Shown here one piece after another: positions 8,543-18,015 of a stretch of 64,000 nt of DNA (positions are counted from its first letter, which is position 1; every line of letters starts with the position of its first letter). The notes below the pieces were generated by a model. That model was not told where the DNA came from, searched no databases, and saw nothing but the letters and a program-made list of their open reading frames with translations. The DNA is from Chitinophagaceae bacterium LGM1. Lineage in GTDB: Bacteria; Bacteroidota; Bacteroidia; Chitinophagales; Chitinophagaceae. Location: contig CP075895.1 in NCBI GenBank assembly GCA_018604165.1, forward strand, positions 2,661,001-2,725,000, in the 5' to 3' direction. A program made the translations under genes and the position numbers.

Positions 8543-9379
8543 ATGCGTAGGCTTACACATACACTCGCCATAGCTAGCCTGTTATTGATTGTAGCTTGTA
8601 CCGCTCCGCAAAAAACAATCTATTTTTCGGAGAATGGTTTACAAAATGCATCTGTACAGGTGGATAATATTGACAGGCGTAAGGAAGTAACCATACTGCC
8701 AGAGGATATTATTGCCATCAAAGTATCTACCATCAGCAGCATTATTGAAAAAGGTGGTGTTAACCCTGTAGCTATCTTCAATGAGGGTGGTACTGCCTAC
8801 AGCATCACTACAGGTGGGGGTGCTGGCGGTGGGGGTGGCGCAGGTAACTCTGCTCAAAACCTAGGCTACTTAGTGGATGTTAATGGGCTGATAGACTACC
8901 CCGTGATAGGGAAGTTGAAAGTATCAGGGCTTACATTGAGGCAAATAAAAGACTTGCTGGCAGATAAACTGAAAGCATATGTAAAAGACCCTGTTGTAGA
9001 AGCCAATATCATCAATTTCCGTGTTACAATATTCGGTGAGGTAGGTAGACCAGGACAGATTGTTGCAGCCAACCAAAAGATAAGCATTTTGGATGCCATA
9101 GCCGCATCTGGCGATATACCTATAACCGGGCGCAAAGACAATGTGCTGATAATACGCGAAACAGAGGGTAAACGAGAGTATGCTCGCCTGAACCTGAACA
9201 GCAAAACGGTATTCAGTAGTCCGTACTACTATCTGAAGCAAAACGACATCATCTACGTAGAGCCAGCAAGAATACGCCGTCAGGAAAGCAACGACTTCCT
9301 GCGGTTTTACTTGCCTACTATCATGACGGTGATAACCTCTGCAGTAACAATTTATGGTATAACACAAATAGCAAAATAA
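8543..9379 (+). CDS. wza: Wza-like polysaccharide export lipoprotein
   Basis: 278 residues. The signal peptide ends in a lipobox (LIVAC, cysteine 19), so it is a lipoprotein of the outer membrane. After a glycine-rich loop (about residues 90-105) come a Poly_export domain (about 110-160, LGYLVDVNGLIDYPVIGKL) and an SLBB-type domain (VTIFGEVGRPGQI, about 165-240). A hydrophobic stretch near the C-terminus (FYLPTIMTVITSAVTIYGI) is seen in Bacteroidota homologues. It forms the export channel for capsular or extracellular polysaccharide together with the tyrosine kinase encoded next. First gene of the cluster, with a long leader upstream. Confidence 0.9.
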   Translation: MRRLTHTLAIASLLLIVACTAPQKTIYFSENGLQNASVQVDNIDRRKEVTILPEDIIAIKVSTISSIIEKGGVNPVAIFNEGGTAYSITTGGGAGGGGGAGNSAQNLGYLVDVNGLIDYPVIGKLKVSGLTLRQIKDLLADKLKAYVKDPVVEANIINFRVTIFGEVGRPGQIVAANQKISILDAIAASGDIPITGRKDNVLIIRETEGKREYARLNLNSKTVFSSPYYYLKQNDIIYVEPARIRRQESNDFLRFYLPTIMTVITSAVTIYGITQIAK

Positions 9380-9402
9380 AAGGAGTGACACAGACAGGAT
9401 AA

Positions 9403-11829
9403 ATGGAGCAACCTAACCAACAGCAGTTTTCTGAAAAGATACTGAAACAGTTTAACTCGTCGTTCGACTTTAAACGCTTGCTGGGCACATTAGTCAGCAA
9501 CTGGTATTGGTTTGTCTTGTCTGTATCTATCACTGTTACTGCCGGTTTCCTTTACTTGCGCTATACTACGCCCATCTACGAGATAGGCAGTTCTGTACTA
9601 ATAGACGAATCGCAAGACAACAACGTTGCGCAAAACGTCCTCAGTAAACTCGACCCTCAAAACGACAAATCGAAAGTCAACCTTTTTAACGAACAGGTAA
9701 TACTGCAATCGCAAGACATGCTGGCGAAAGTAGTTGACTCTCTTGCGCTGAATGTGCGCTATTGGGCATTAGGGCGTGTAAAGGAAACAGAAATATACAA
9801 GGAATGTCCAATAAGAGTAATCTTTGATACAACGGGCCTCACGGGCGGTACTGTAGAACTGACTGTGAAACAATCTATGGAAGGTCAGTTTGAAGTAACC
9901 AATGCAGGCAATACCGACAAAGTATTGTACGATACATGGGTTACCAAACCATACGGACGCTTCAAAATACAATATGCAGAAGGGCTTGGTGTAAACAAAG
10001 GCTATCTGAAAACAGCCGAATTTATTGTAAAAGTAGAACCACGCGCAGCTGCACTGGGTCGTATTTCCGGCTTATTTTCCGTGTCGCTTAATGACGGGCG
10101 TACCAGCTTGCTGGGGCTTACTTATACCGACAATATTCCGCAACGAGGTGTTGACTTTCTGAACTCACTAATACACTTCTACCAGAAAAACGAACTGGAA
10201 AACATCAACAAAAAAGCAGAGAAAACACGCGATTTTCTAAAAGCTAAGAAAGCAACCATCAAAGACGAGTTGAAGTTTATTGACTCGATGCAAGTGGACA
10301 TCAAACTGAATAACGATATAGTTGACCCAGCCGCACAAACAGAGCAGTTTATGGGACAAAAGACGGAAGCTGAGGCAGAGGTAAATAAAAGGCTTTTGCA
10401 GAAACAAGGCATTGTAAGCCTGAAAAATACCGTGATGACACTTCCACCAAACAGATACTCTATCCTTAGCATAAGTTCTGATGACCCGACATTAGGAGGC
10501 TTAATAACTCAATATAACACAGAAGTAAAACAAAGGGATGCTATTGCACGCAATGTAGGCCCTGAACATCCCTCGTTAAAAGAGGCCGAATACGAGATAA
10601 AAGAACAACGCAGGCGCATCATCGTAGCATGCGATGCAGTGTTAGATAAAATAAATCTGGAAATACAGAACGCTGCTAAAAACGCTGCTGAATATACCAG
10701 CAAAATACGCAATACACCCAATGTAGAGCGCAATATAAAAGACGTAAGCCGTGGTTACGATGTATTACAGCAAACGTATTTATTACTGTATCAGAAAGAT
10801 GTAGAGAACGAAATTTCGGTATATGCGGCTACCAACAAATCGAAAGTAATTGTTGTACCGTTTGCATCCGCAACACCCATCAAGCCAGTACCTAAAACCA
10901 TTTATGCCATAGTCTTTCTGCTGGGCATACTGATACCAGGCGGCTATCTTGTGGCAAGGGAAATGCTGAACAACAAAGTGATTAACGACCATGATATTGA
11001 GTCACTTACCAATATACCCATTGTGGGCAGTATCAGCCGTGTAGAAGCTGCCACAAGTCGAGAAAGTACTATCGTAGTAGGCCCACACATCCGCACTGGT
11101 GTTGCAGAGCAATTCCGCCTGATACGTGCTAACCTCGAGTTTATGGCGGCAGCACAAAACAACCGCGTGTTCATGATAACATCGAGCAGTAGCGGCGAGG
11201 GTAAATCGTTTATATCTATCAACCTAGGTATCACCATGACACTTGCCAAAAAGCGTGTCATCATTATGGAGTTCGACTTACGGAAACCTAAAATTTCACA
11301 ATACCTCGGTCTGCCCAATCATGGTGGTATTAGTAGTTATTTGGCAGGCATGGGCGATTTAGATATAGCCATCAAAGCATCTGGCATACACGAAAATCTG
11401 TACATAGCCAATTGCGGCCCTATACCACCCAACCCAGGCGAATTGCTTGTGCTGCCTAAAACGGCACAGATGATTGAAGAACTGAAAGAAATGTTTGATG
11501 TCATCATCATAGATACTGCTCCTATAGGGCTGGTATCAGATGCATTGGTACTATCACAATATGCAGGTATCAATTTGTTTGTTATACGCCAGTCGTACAC
11601 CATCAAAGACCAGGTGCGGATGTTTGATGTGTTGCATAAAGACGGCAAAGTGCAAAACCCCGCCATCATTTTCAATGGTGTTGAATTTTTGAAGAAATAC
11701 GGATATGGATACGGTGGTAGTGGCTACGGATATTCTTATGGTTACGGATATGGATACGGCTACTACGAAGAAACAAACCCTAAGAAGAAACAAGGTGGTG
11801 GCGGATTGAAAGGATTTTTTACGAAATAA
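9403..11829 (+). CDS. wzc: Wzc-like chain-length regulator and tyrosine autokinase
   Basis: 808 residues, the full fused form. A Wzz domain begins near residue 25 with a membrane segment (WYWFVLSVSITVTAGFLYL), followed by a large periplasmic coiled-coil region and a second membrane segment near residue 500. The cytoplasmic kinase has Walker A SSSGEGKS, Walker A' IIMEFDLRKP and Walker B FDVIIIDTAP. The A' motif has Glu where the family usually has Asp. The C-terminus is a tyrosine-glycine run (about residues 766-786), the autophosphorylation cluster. It controls polymer length and export through the Wza channel by cycles of phosphorylation. No separate phosphatase gene is in the cluster. Confidence 0.93.
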   Translation: MEQPNQQQFSEKILKQFNSSFDFKRLLGTLVSNWYWFVLSVSITVTAGFLYLRYTTPIYEIGSSVLIDESQDNNVAQNVLSKLDPQNDKSKVNLFNEQVILQSQDMLAKVVDSLALNVRYWALGRVKETEIYKECPIRVIFDTTGLTGGTVELTVKQSMEGQFEVTNAGNTDKVLYDTWVTKPYGRFKIQYAEGLGVNKGYLKTAEFIVKVEPRAAALGRISGLFSVSLNDGRTSLLGLTYTDNIPQRGVDFLNSLIHFYQKNELENINKKAEKTRDFLKAKKATIKDELKFIDSMQVDIKLNNDIVDPAAQTEQFMGQKTEAEAEVNKRLLQKQGIVSLKNTVMTLPPNRYSILSISSDDPTLGGLITQYNTEVKQRDAIARNVGPEHPSLKEAEYEIKEQRRRIIVACDAVLDKINLEIQNAAKNAAEYTSKIRNTPNVERNIKDVSRGYDVLQQTYLLLYQKDVENEISVYAATNKSKVIVVPFASATPIKPVPKTIYAIVFLLGILIPGGYLVAREMLNNKVINDHDIESLTNIPIVGSISRVEAATSRESTIVVGPHIRTGVAEQFRLIRANLEFMAAAQNNRVFMITSSSSGEGKSFISINLGITMTLAKKRVIIMEFDLRKPKISQYLGLPNHGGISSYLAGMGDLDIAIKASGIHENLYIANCGPIPPNPGELLVLPKTAQMIEELKEMFDVIIIDTAPIGLVSDALVLSQYAGINLFVIRQSYTIKDQVRMFDVLHKDGKVQNPAIIFNGVEFLKKYGYGYGGSGYGYSYGYGYGYGYYEETNPKKKQGGGGLKGFFTK

Positions 11830-11899
11830 GAGAGGACAGCAAAAATGCTGTTCACATATCAATAACATGGCACAACTACCATCTGCAACGGTTGATGGG

Positions 11900-11907
11900 T
11901 AGTTTTG
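11900..11907 (+). promoter_or_regulatory. -7 element before the ABC exporter
   Basis: TAGTTTTG fits TAnnTTTG and lies 28 bases before the ABC exporter start, in the only sizeable gap (about 105 bases) in the first part of the cluster. No clear -33 TTG, so a secondary internal promoter is possible but unproven. Confidence 0.4.
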
Positions 11908-11935
11908 CAAAGTAAAAATACAGAGAGGACGCGTA

Positions 11936-13705
11936 ATGAATTTAAAACAGGTTGGTGCTGTAGCAAGCTCGGCTAAACTATACAAGCTATTTACACCCGC
12001 GCAAAAGAAACATTTCTTTTGGTTGGTAGTATTTACTTTCATCAGTTCGCTTACAGACCTGATAGGCTTAGGCTTTGTAATACCCGTTGTTGGCTTAGTG
12101 CTTTCCGAAGATTTTCACAAAACGATGGGCGAGGCTGTGCCTGCTTTATCTTCCCTTAGCAAGAACCAGTTACTACTCTATACGGTATCTATCTTTTTCC
12201 TGATTATCATTCTCAAAAACGCATTCGGTTTATACATAAACAAGTTGCAGGTAAATTTTGTACGTAACCTGTACGTTACTTCATCAATGAATGTGTTGGA
12301 TAAAATCTATGACCGTCCACTGCTTGACATACAGAAAGACACATCGAACGAACTGGTAACAAAACTCACTTTTTACCAAGCTGCATTATGTAGCAACGCT
12401 GCTATATCTACCATCATCCTCATCAACGAGGCTATGATATTCGGCCTAACAGCCATCAGCACCTGCATGTGGGACTGGAAGCTGTTTCTGCTATTGATAG
12501 CCGTTATGGGACCTAGTATGGGTTTGTTTTACAACCGTGTGAAGGACATGATAAAACAGGCAGGAGTTGAAAAAACAGAAAACGCGACAAGACTATACGC
12601 AAGCGCACAGGAAATGATATTCGGCTATACTGACATCAAAATAGCAGGCACGGAAAAAAACTTTAAAGAACGTTTCAAAGGATTTGCAAAAAACTACAGT
12701 GTATATCAGGGCAGACTCGACTTTATGATGTTTATACCCACGCGCATTATAGAGATTACCATCTTCTTCTGTATAATACTGATACTGTTATACGGTGTAT
12801 TCGTTTTGAAAGACAGTCAGAAAATCATTACAACTATCACTTTCTTTTCTGTTATCGCTTACAGAAGCATACCGTCTATCAACAGGTTTGTTATAGCGAT
12901 GAACAACCTCAACTCTACCGAGTTTGTATTCAACGACCCGGACTTTATACCCAAAGAAGAAAACATCGTTGCAGAAACACCTGAAAGTATCAACTATCAA
13001 AACAATATTACGTTCGACCATGTTTCTTACCAATACCCGGGCGATATTAAAGAAGTGATAAAAGACTGCAACCTCACCATCACCAAAGGACAGAAAATAG
13101 GTTTTATTGGTAAGTCAGGAGCTGGCAAATCTACACTGATAGGCAACATACTTGGCTTCCTCTACCCAACCCAAGGTAGAATATTGATAGACGGTACAGA
13201 ACTGCAAAAAAACAACACCGCACAGTGGTGGAAGATATTGGGCTATGTAAGGCAGGAAGTGTTTATCATGAACAAAACATTTGCCGAAAACATAGCCATA
13301 GGCGAGGATAAAGAAAACATAGACCCCGTGCGTATGGAAAGGGCAATAAAGCTATCCAGCCTGTCAGACCTTGTGGCTGGCTGGGAAGAGGGGATGCACA
13401 CCATGTTGAATGAACGCGGCAATAATCTATCTGGCGGACAGAAACAACGCATTGCCATAGCCCGAGCTATATACAAGGGTGCGCAAGTTTTGATATTTGA
13501 CGAGGCTACATCTGCACTCGACTCGAAAACAGAAGAAGAAATCACTAACTCCATCAGGCAACTGGGACAGGAAGATCTTACCATCATCATCATAGCACAC
13601 AGATACACATCGCTAAAGTATTGCGATAAGATATACGAACTGAATAAAGGCACCATTGCTGCCAGCTATACTTACGACGAACTGCTAAAACACAATACAC
13701 ATTAG
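11936..13705 (+). CDS. ABC exporter, lipid-linked glycan flippase type
   Basis: 589 residues: a six-span membrane domain (about 1-330) fused to a nucleotide-binding domain. Walker A is GKSGAGKST, the signature is NLSGGQKQR, Walker B is VLIFDEATS and the switch is IIAHR. The fusion and length match MsbA/PglK-type half transporters that flip lipid-linked oligosaccharides or lipids across the inner membrane. No Wzx-type flippase is found in the cluster, so this protein is the likeliest translocase for the repeat unit; that role is inferred from position. Confidence 0.88.
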   Translation: MNLKQVGAVASSAKLYKLFTPAQKKHFFWLVVFTFISSLTDLIGLGFVIPVVGLVLSEDFHKTMGEAVPALSSLSKNQLLLYTVSIFFLIIILKNAFGLYINKLQVNFVRNLYVTSSMNVLDKIYDRPLLDIQKDTSNELVTKLTFYQAALCSNAAISTIILINEAMIFGLTAISTCMWDWKLFLLLIAVMGPSMGLFYNRVKDMIKQAGVEKTENATRLYASAQEMIFGYTDIKIAGTEKNFKERFKGFAKNYSVYQGRLDFMMFIPTRIIEITIFFCIILILLYGVFVLKDSQKIITTITFFSVIAYRSIPSINRFVIAMNNLNSTEFVFNDPDFIPKEENIVAETPESINYQNNITFDHVSYQYPGDIKEVIKDCNLTITKGQKIGFIGKSGAGKSTLIGNILGFLYPTQGRILIDGTELQKNNTAQWWKILGYVRQEVFIMNKTFAENIAIGEDKENIDPVRMERAIKLSSLSDLVAGWEEGMHTMLNERGNNLSGGQKQRIAIARAIYKGAQVLIFDEATSALDSKTEEEITNSIRQLGQEDLTIIIIAHRYTSLKYCDKIYELNKGTIAASYTYDELLKHNTH

Positions 13706-13710
13706 TACAG

Positions 13711-14649
13711 ATGAAGGTTAGCGTCATAATGTGCTCATACAATACCGAAGCCTTTATACAAAAGGCTATTGAATGCATTGTGCAACAGACCTATACAGAT
13801 TGGGAACTGATTATCAGCGATGATAAATCTACTGATAACACCATCAATATCATCAAGTCGTTCAAAGACCAGCGCATCAGGCTGTATGAGCATACCGAAA
13901 ACAAAGGATATGTTGCTAATAAAAACAGGGCATTCACTTATGCTACTGGCGACTTACTCACACAATTAGATGCTGACGATACCTGCCCGACAAACAGATT
14001 GGAAAAACAAGTTGCTGTATTTACCAACAGCCCCGATGTGAAAATCTGTGGCAGCAACTACACCATTATAGATACCACTGGCAATCTGCTGCAAACATGG
14101 CAATACGATAGCGATAGCCTGATAACAGAACTGCAACTCAATTATCCGTTTTGGTTTCCCGGCCTGATGTTCAGAAAAGAATTGAAAACGGAGTTTGGCT
14201 TGTTTGCAGAATACTTTAACGGCATCTATGGCGACGACCATTACTGGACAATGCGTGTAAACAAAAAATACCCTGTTTATTTTATTAAAGATGCGCTTTA
14301 TGGTTATCGCATCAACCCCAACTCGCTCACCAATGTATTTGACAAACCAAGAAAACTGATAGCGCAGGATATAATAGCAGAACTATACAGACAGTTGACA
14401 GAAACCAATAGCGACTATCTTTCGACAGGCAACGAGAAAAAAATGCTAGCTTTTGAAGATGGATTGTATAACAATAAAAAACTGATGGCAGAACGCTACC
14501 GTATGTGGGCAGCCAAAGCCATTGATAAGAGGCACTGGCAACAAGCAATAGGTTTATTGAAAAAGTGTTGGGGAACAGGCAGAGCAGATAGTGCAGCCTA
14601 CCGCACTTTGTTATATTATTTTAAGAAACGTTATTTAGGCATAAACTAA
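13711..14649 (+). CDS. Family 2 glycosyltransferase
   Basis: 312 residues. N-terminal GT-A fold: VSVIMCSYNTEAFIQKAIEC, then WELIISDDKSTDNT, and the DxD-like LTQLDADDT near residue 90 that binds the metal and nucleotide sugar. The middle carries GDDHYWTMRV, a probable acceptor or catalytic acid region. It would add a sugar to the growing repeat unit at the cytoplasmic membrane face; the sugar is unknown. It starts five bases after the ABC exporter stop, so the two are coupled. Confidence 0.88.
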   Translation: MKVSVIMCSYNTEAFIQKAIECIVQQTYTDWELIISDDKSTDNTINIIKSFKDQRIRLYEHTENKGYVANKNRAFTYATGDLLTQLDADDTCPTNRLEKQVAVFTNSPDVKICGSNYTIIDTTGNLLQTWQYDSDSLITELQLNYPFWFPGLMFRKELKTEFGLFAEYFNGIYGDDHYWTMRVNKKYPVYFIKDALYGYRINPNSLTNVFDKPRKLIAQDIIAELYRQLTETNSDYLSTGNEKKMLAFEDGLYNNKKLMAERYRMWAAKAIDKRHWQQAIGLLKKCWGTGRADSAAYRTLLYYFKKRYLGIN

Positions 14650-14656
14650 GAACAGG

Positions 14657-15886
14657 TTGAAAAGGCTAAACATCTTATTGGCAACAGAAGTGATACACCC
14701 GGGCGGTGCAGAAACCTTTGTGCTTCGTCTGTCGAATGCATTGATGCAAAAAGGCCATAAGGTGCATATCTTCATTTTTTATGAAGAGAAGTTTAACGAG
14801 AGTCTGTATAAATTGTTTGCCCCAGACGTACCACTTACTATAGCCTCTATTCCCTTTTCATGGTTGTTGAGCAAAATAGATGCCGCATTATTCCGTATGA
14901 ATATAGATATAAGCCTCAGAAACTACTTCATTAAGCGTTCACTTACTCATACCATCCGAAAAGAAAAAATAAAAGTAATACACAGCAACCTATTGAAGTC
15001 TGATAAGTTATGTCTTGAAGTTGCAAGTGGTTTTGCAAAGCCTGTTATAACAACCGTCCATGGCGACTACTTACAGTTTTACAACAAAACCGAAAGCAAC
15101 ATCCCCATACCCTTGTTGCATTACAAAAACAAGGCTCTCAAAAACATAAAGCAGCTTGATGAAATTGTATGCATATCTGACAAACAACTCGCTTTCTTTC
15201 ACGATAAGTTTGAACAGATTACCAAGCACAAACTGTCTAAAATATATAATGGGTACGATGGTACAGCGTCTGCTGATGCAGGCTCGTTGAAGAAACTGTT
15301 AAACATACCTGCTGGTGATTTCATATTCGGTATGGTATCGCGCGGCATTGCCGAAAAGGGATGGGAAACAGCTATACAGGCTTTTTTAAAATTGAATAAA
15401 CCCTACACACATCTGGTATTGGTTGGTGAGAGTGAACACATCCGCGCCCTCAGCAATACTTACTCAGCACATAACAATATTCATTTTACCGGGCACTCTG
15501 ATAAACCACTTGACTGGATACAAATAATGGATGTGGGCTTACTGCCTACCACTTACCCATCCGAGAGCTTGCCTACTGTAATAATAGAATACCTATGTTG
15601 TGGCATACCGTGCATAGCATCTGATGCGGGCGAGATAGTGAATATGATACAGAAAGACGGACGGGTAGCGGGGCTGATAGTACCCATAGTAAATGGTAGT
15701 GTAAGTGTTGATGGTGTAAAGGATGCAATGGAAAAATATCATGGTGATAAAACATTGTATCAGGAACATAAAGATAATGCGGGTGAATGTTACGAGCAGT
15801 TTGACATGGATAAGTGCGTAAAGTCTTACTACGATGTGTACTATGATGTAATACTGGATAAAATAGAAAATCTATCAACCAACTGA
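14657..15886 (+). CDS. Family 4 glycosyltransferase
   Basis: 409 residues of the GT-B fold. The N-terminal donor-independent domain starts with LLATEVIHPGGAETFVLRL (glycine loop), and the C-terminal half has FGMVSRGIAEKGWETAI and the EX7E-type ESLPTVIIE with CCGIPCIASDAGE. The start is a TTG seven bases after the previous stop; the glycine loop position fits it well. Retaining GT4 enzymes use nucleotide sugars such as UDP-GlcNAc or GDP-mannose; which one is used here is unknown. Confidence 0.87.
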   Translation: MKRLNILLATEVIHPGGAETFVLRLSNALMQKGHKVHIFIFYEEKFNESLYKLFAPDVPLTIASIPFSWLLSKIDAALFRMNIDISLRNYFIKRSLTHTIRKEKIKVIHSNLLKSDKLCLEVASGFAKPVITTVHGDYLQFYNKTESNIPIPLLHYKNKALKNIKQLDEIVCISDKQLAFFHDKFEQITKHKLSKIYNGYDGTASADAGSLKKLLNIPAGDFIFGMVSRGIAEKGWETAIQAFLKLNKPYTHLVLVGESEHIRALSNTYSAHNNIHFTGHSDKPLDWIQIMDVGLLPTTYPSESLPTVIIEYLCCGIPCIASDAGEIVNMIQKDGRVAGLIVPIVNGSVSVDGVKDAMEKYHGDKTLYQEHKDNAGECYEQFDMDKCVKSYYDVYYDVILDKIENLSTN

Positions 15887-15896
15887 TACCCACTAT

Positions 15897-16787
15897 ATGA
15901 GATTTGCTATTAGAGATGATGATACCAACTTCTTCACAACTCCTGCCGAGTTGGAAAACTGCTATGCAGATATATGGGGTGAGTTTCCGCCTACACTTTG
16001 CCTAATATCCAAAGTAAAAGGCGATTGGGCAAAATGGGTGCATCAGATATACAAAGACAAACAAGATACAGATTGGCAAGCATGGACTGATGATAATACT
16101 GCACACCCAATTGAGGATAATGCGGAATTGATTGGTTTTTTGCGAGCTAAAATAGCAGCCAACAAACTAGACGTTGGCTACCATGCCAAATACCACCGAA
16201 ATGAAGATAGTAAATTACCTGCTGCCATGACGAACAACTATGTGCGCGGGGCAGAATATTTTACAACACGAGATGTAACCGAAGAAATAAAAACAGAAGT
16301 GTCTCATCTGAACAAGCTACTAAATTGCAATATCAGCGTATTTACACCACCACAAAACCTGTTATCGCTCAACGGATATAACTGTGTATTGAAAGCAGGC
16401 TTGAATATATGCGGCGGTGGCATTTCTTTTTACAAAAAAGAAAAAAATCTGCAAGGGTTGGTTAATATAGCCAAGCAATTGGCATTCAAAACCATCAACA
16501 AGCAATCAGATTATCCCAAAGTATTGAAATTTGCTAACCATACTGAAATTGCCTACCACTACCCGCTGCAACCAAGCACAAGGCTCAACACATTGATTGA
16601 TGATTTTGAAATGGTACGCAAATATGATGGCGATTTTGTACTATCAACACACTATGTAGAATTTGGCTACCCGATGGTGTATGACGAGAAAATAACGATG
16701 AAAGAAGTGCTGATGCAGTTTCTTGACTATATTTCAAAATACAGCAATGTGCAGAAGATGTCGCTTTCACAAATGCTTAAACCGTAG
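15897..16787 (+). CDS. Polysaccharide-deacetylase-like protein
   Basis: 296 residues. The start MRFAIRDDDTNFFT carries the Asp cluster typical of NodB-like/DUF2334 proteins, followed by a histidine pair in VGYHAKYHRN and by FTPPQN, comparable to the substrate-loop FxPPxN of the group. There is no signal peptide, so if it acts on glycan it does so in the cytoplasm, perhaps on a lipid-linked intermediate. It lies ten bases after one glycosyltransferase and three before another. The assignment rests on motifs only; a catalytic role is likely but the bond cleaved is unknown. Confidence 0.62.
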   Translation: MRFAIRDDDTNFFTTPAELENCYADIWGEFPPTLCLISKVKGDWAKWVHQIYKDKQDTDWQAWTDDNTAHPIEDNAELIGFLRAKIAANKLDVGYHAKYHRNEDSKLPAAMTNNYVRGAEYFTTRDVTEEIKTEVSHLNKLLNCNISVFTPPQNLLSLNGYNCVLKAGLNICGGGISFYKKEKNLQGLVNIAKQLAFKTINKQSDYPKVLKFANHTEIAYHYPLQPSTRLNTLIDDFEMVRKYDGDFVLSTHYVEFGYPMVYDEKITMKEVLMQFLDYISKYSNVQKMSLSQMLKP

Positions 16788-16790
16788 CTA

Positions 16791-18014
16791 TTGAATAAGA
16801 ACAAAAAAATATTAGTAGCATCTTTTCAATCGCTGACCGCCAATAGCGGTGCAGGTATGGCTCGCTTGGGCTATTACCTGTCTGAAGTGCTTGATAAAAA
16901 AGGCATCTTACAGGATTTTATTGTTTACTCAAAAGGCAAGTTCACTACCCCGTTCAAATCCTCACCAGTATCGTCACTATCAAGGTACATACTCTTTGTC
17001 CTCAACAAGCTAAATAGCTACCTGCATTTTGCGCCGCACAAATTCAGGTATTGGCAAGAGCATATATACGATATACTTTGCGTATCGAAAATAACGGCAG
17101 ACACAGGCATACTATTTGTAACACAACCCTACTTGCCCCGCACATTCAAAAAAGCAAAACGACTCAACATACCTATACTGTTTATTCCTGCAAACCCCGA
17201 AGAAAACTTCATAAGGAATATCATCATTGAAGAACAGGCAAAACTGGGCTTTGTGGCAGAAGATGCTTACACATACCCTAAGCGCATTGCCTTATTCAAT
17301 CAATCTATCAATTACGTAGATAAAATAATCGGTTCCTACCCTACTGTTTACGATACTTATAGCCGTTCAGCATACAAAGGTGAGGTGGTGAAGATGATAG
17401 GCCATATCAAACCAGACTTCAAGCCTGTAAGCATAACAGAAAAAACAGCTTCTACAGGAACATTCAAAATCGGTTATCTCGCACATACAGTAGCATTAAA
17501 AGGATTGCATTATCTATTGGATGCATGGAAGCTATTGAAAAAAGAATATTCTGAATACGACCTGCAACTATACGTTGGTGGAAAAATTGATACCACTATT
17601 GAAAATTACATCAAAGCAAACTACAAAGATTTATCAGATGTACATTATCTCGGACGCATACCTGATGTACCGGAATACCTGAAAACATTAGACCTATTTG
17701 TAGTCCCCAGTCTGATTGACGGTGGTCCTTATACAGCACTCGAAGCTGCTCATTATGCTATACCAGTATTGATAACGGAGAATTGCGGCTCTGCAGAATT
17801 GCTATCAAGAAATGAAACAGGCTGCATGATTGTTCCTATAAGGGATGCGGAAGCAATGAAAGAAAAAATGGCATGGGCGTATAACAACAGAAACGCAGTA
17901 GCAAAGATGGGTATGAATGCAAAGCGCAACCTCGACACATACCGAATGGATGAGTTAATAACGGACATTGCAAATTATCTTGAACAAGAACTAATAGCGA
18001 TAAATAACAGATAG
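16791..18014 (+). CDS. Glycosyltransferase, GT4-like (paralogue A)
   Basis: 407 residues. It begins at a TTG three bases after the previous stop. The N-terminus has VASFQSLTANSGAGMARLGY, the glycine loop of GT4 enzymes in an unusual wording, and the C-terminal half has IGYLAHTVALKGLHYLLDAW and PSLIDGGPYTALEAAH. The usual first Glu of the EX7E motif is replaced by Asp. It is strikingly like the gene at 19900 over its full length, and the two flank the first asparagine synthase gene, so a duplication is evident. asnB follows with one base between. Confidence 0.83.
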   Translation: MNKNKKILVASFQSLTANSGAGMARLGYYLSEVLDKKGILQDFIVYSKGKFTTPFKSSPVSSLSRYILFVLNKLNSYLHFAPHKFRYWQEHIYDILCVSKITADTGILFVTQPYLPRTFKKAKRLNIPILFIPANPEENFIRNIIIEEQAKLGFVAEDAYTYPKRIALFNQSINYVDKIIGSYPTVYDTYSRSAYKGEVVKMIGHIKPDFKPVSITEKTASTGTFKIGYLAHTVALKGLHYLLDAWKLLKKEYSEYDLQLYVGGKIDTTIENYIKANYKDLSDVHYLGRIPDVPEYLKTLDLFVVPSLIDGGPYTALEAAHYAIPVLITENCGSAELLSRNETGCMIVPIRDAEAMKEKMAWAYNNRNAVAKMGMNAKRNLDTYRMDELITDIANYLEQELIAINNR

Positions 18015-18015
18015 T

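Noticed and set aside
8388-8573. A 61-codon plus-strand frame before wza
   Set aside because: It covers the inverted repeat and the leader, has no recognisable composition or signal, and overlaps the wza start in another frame.
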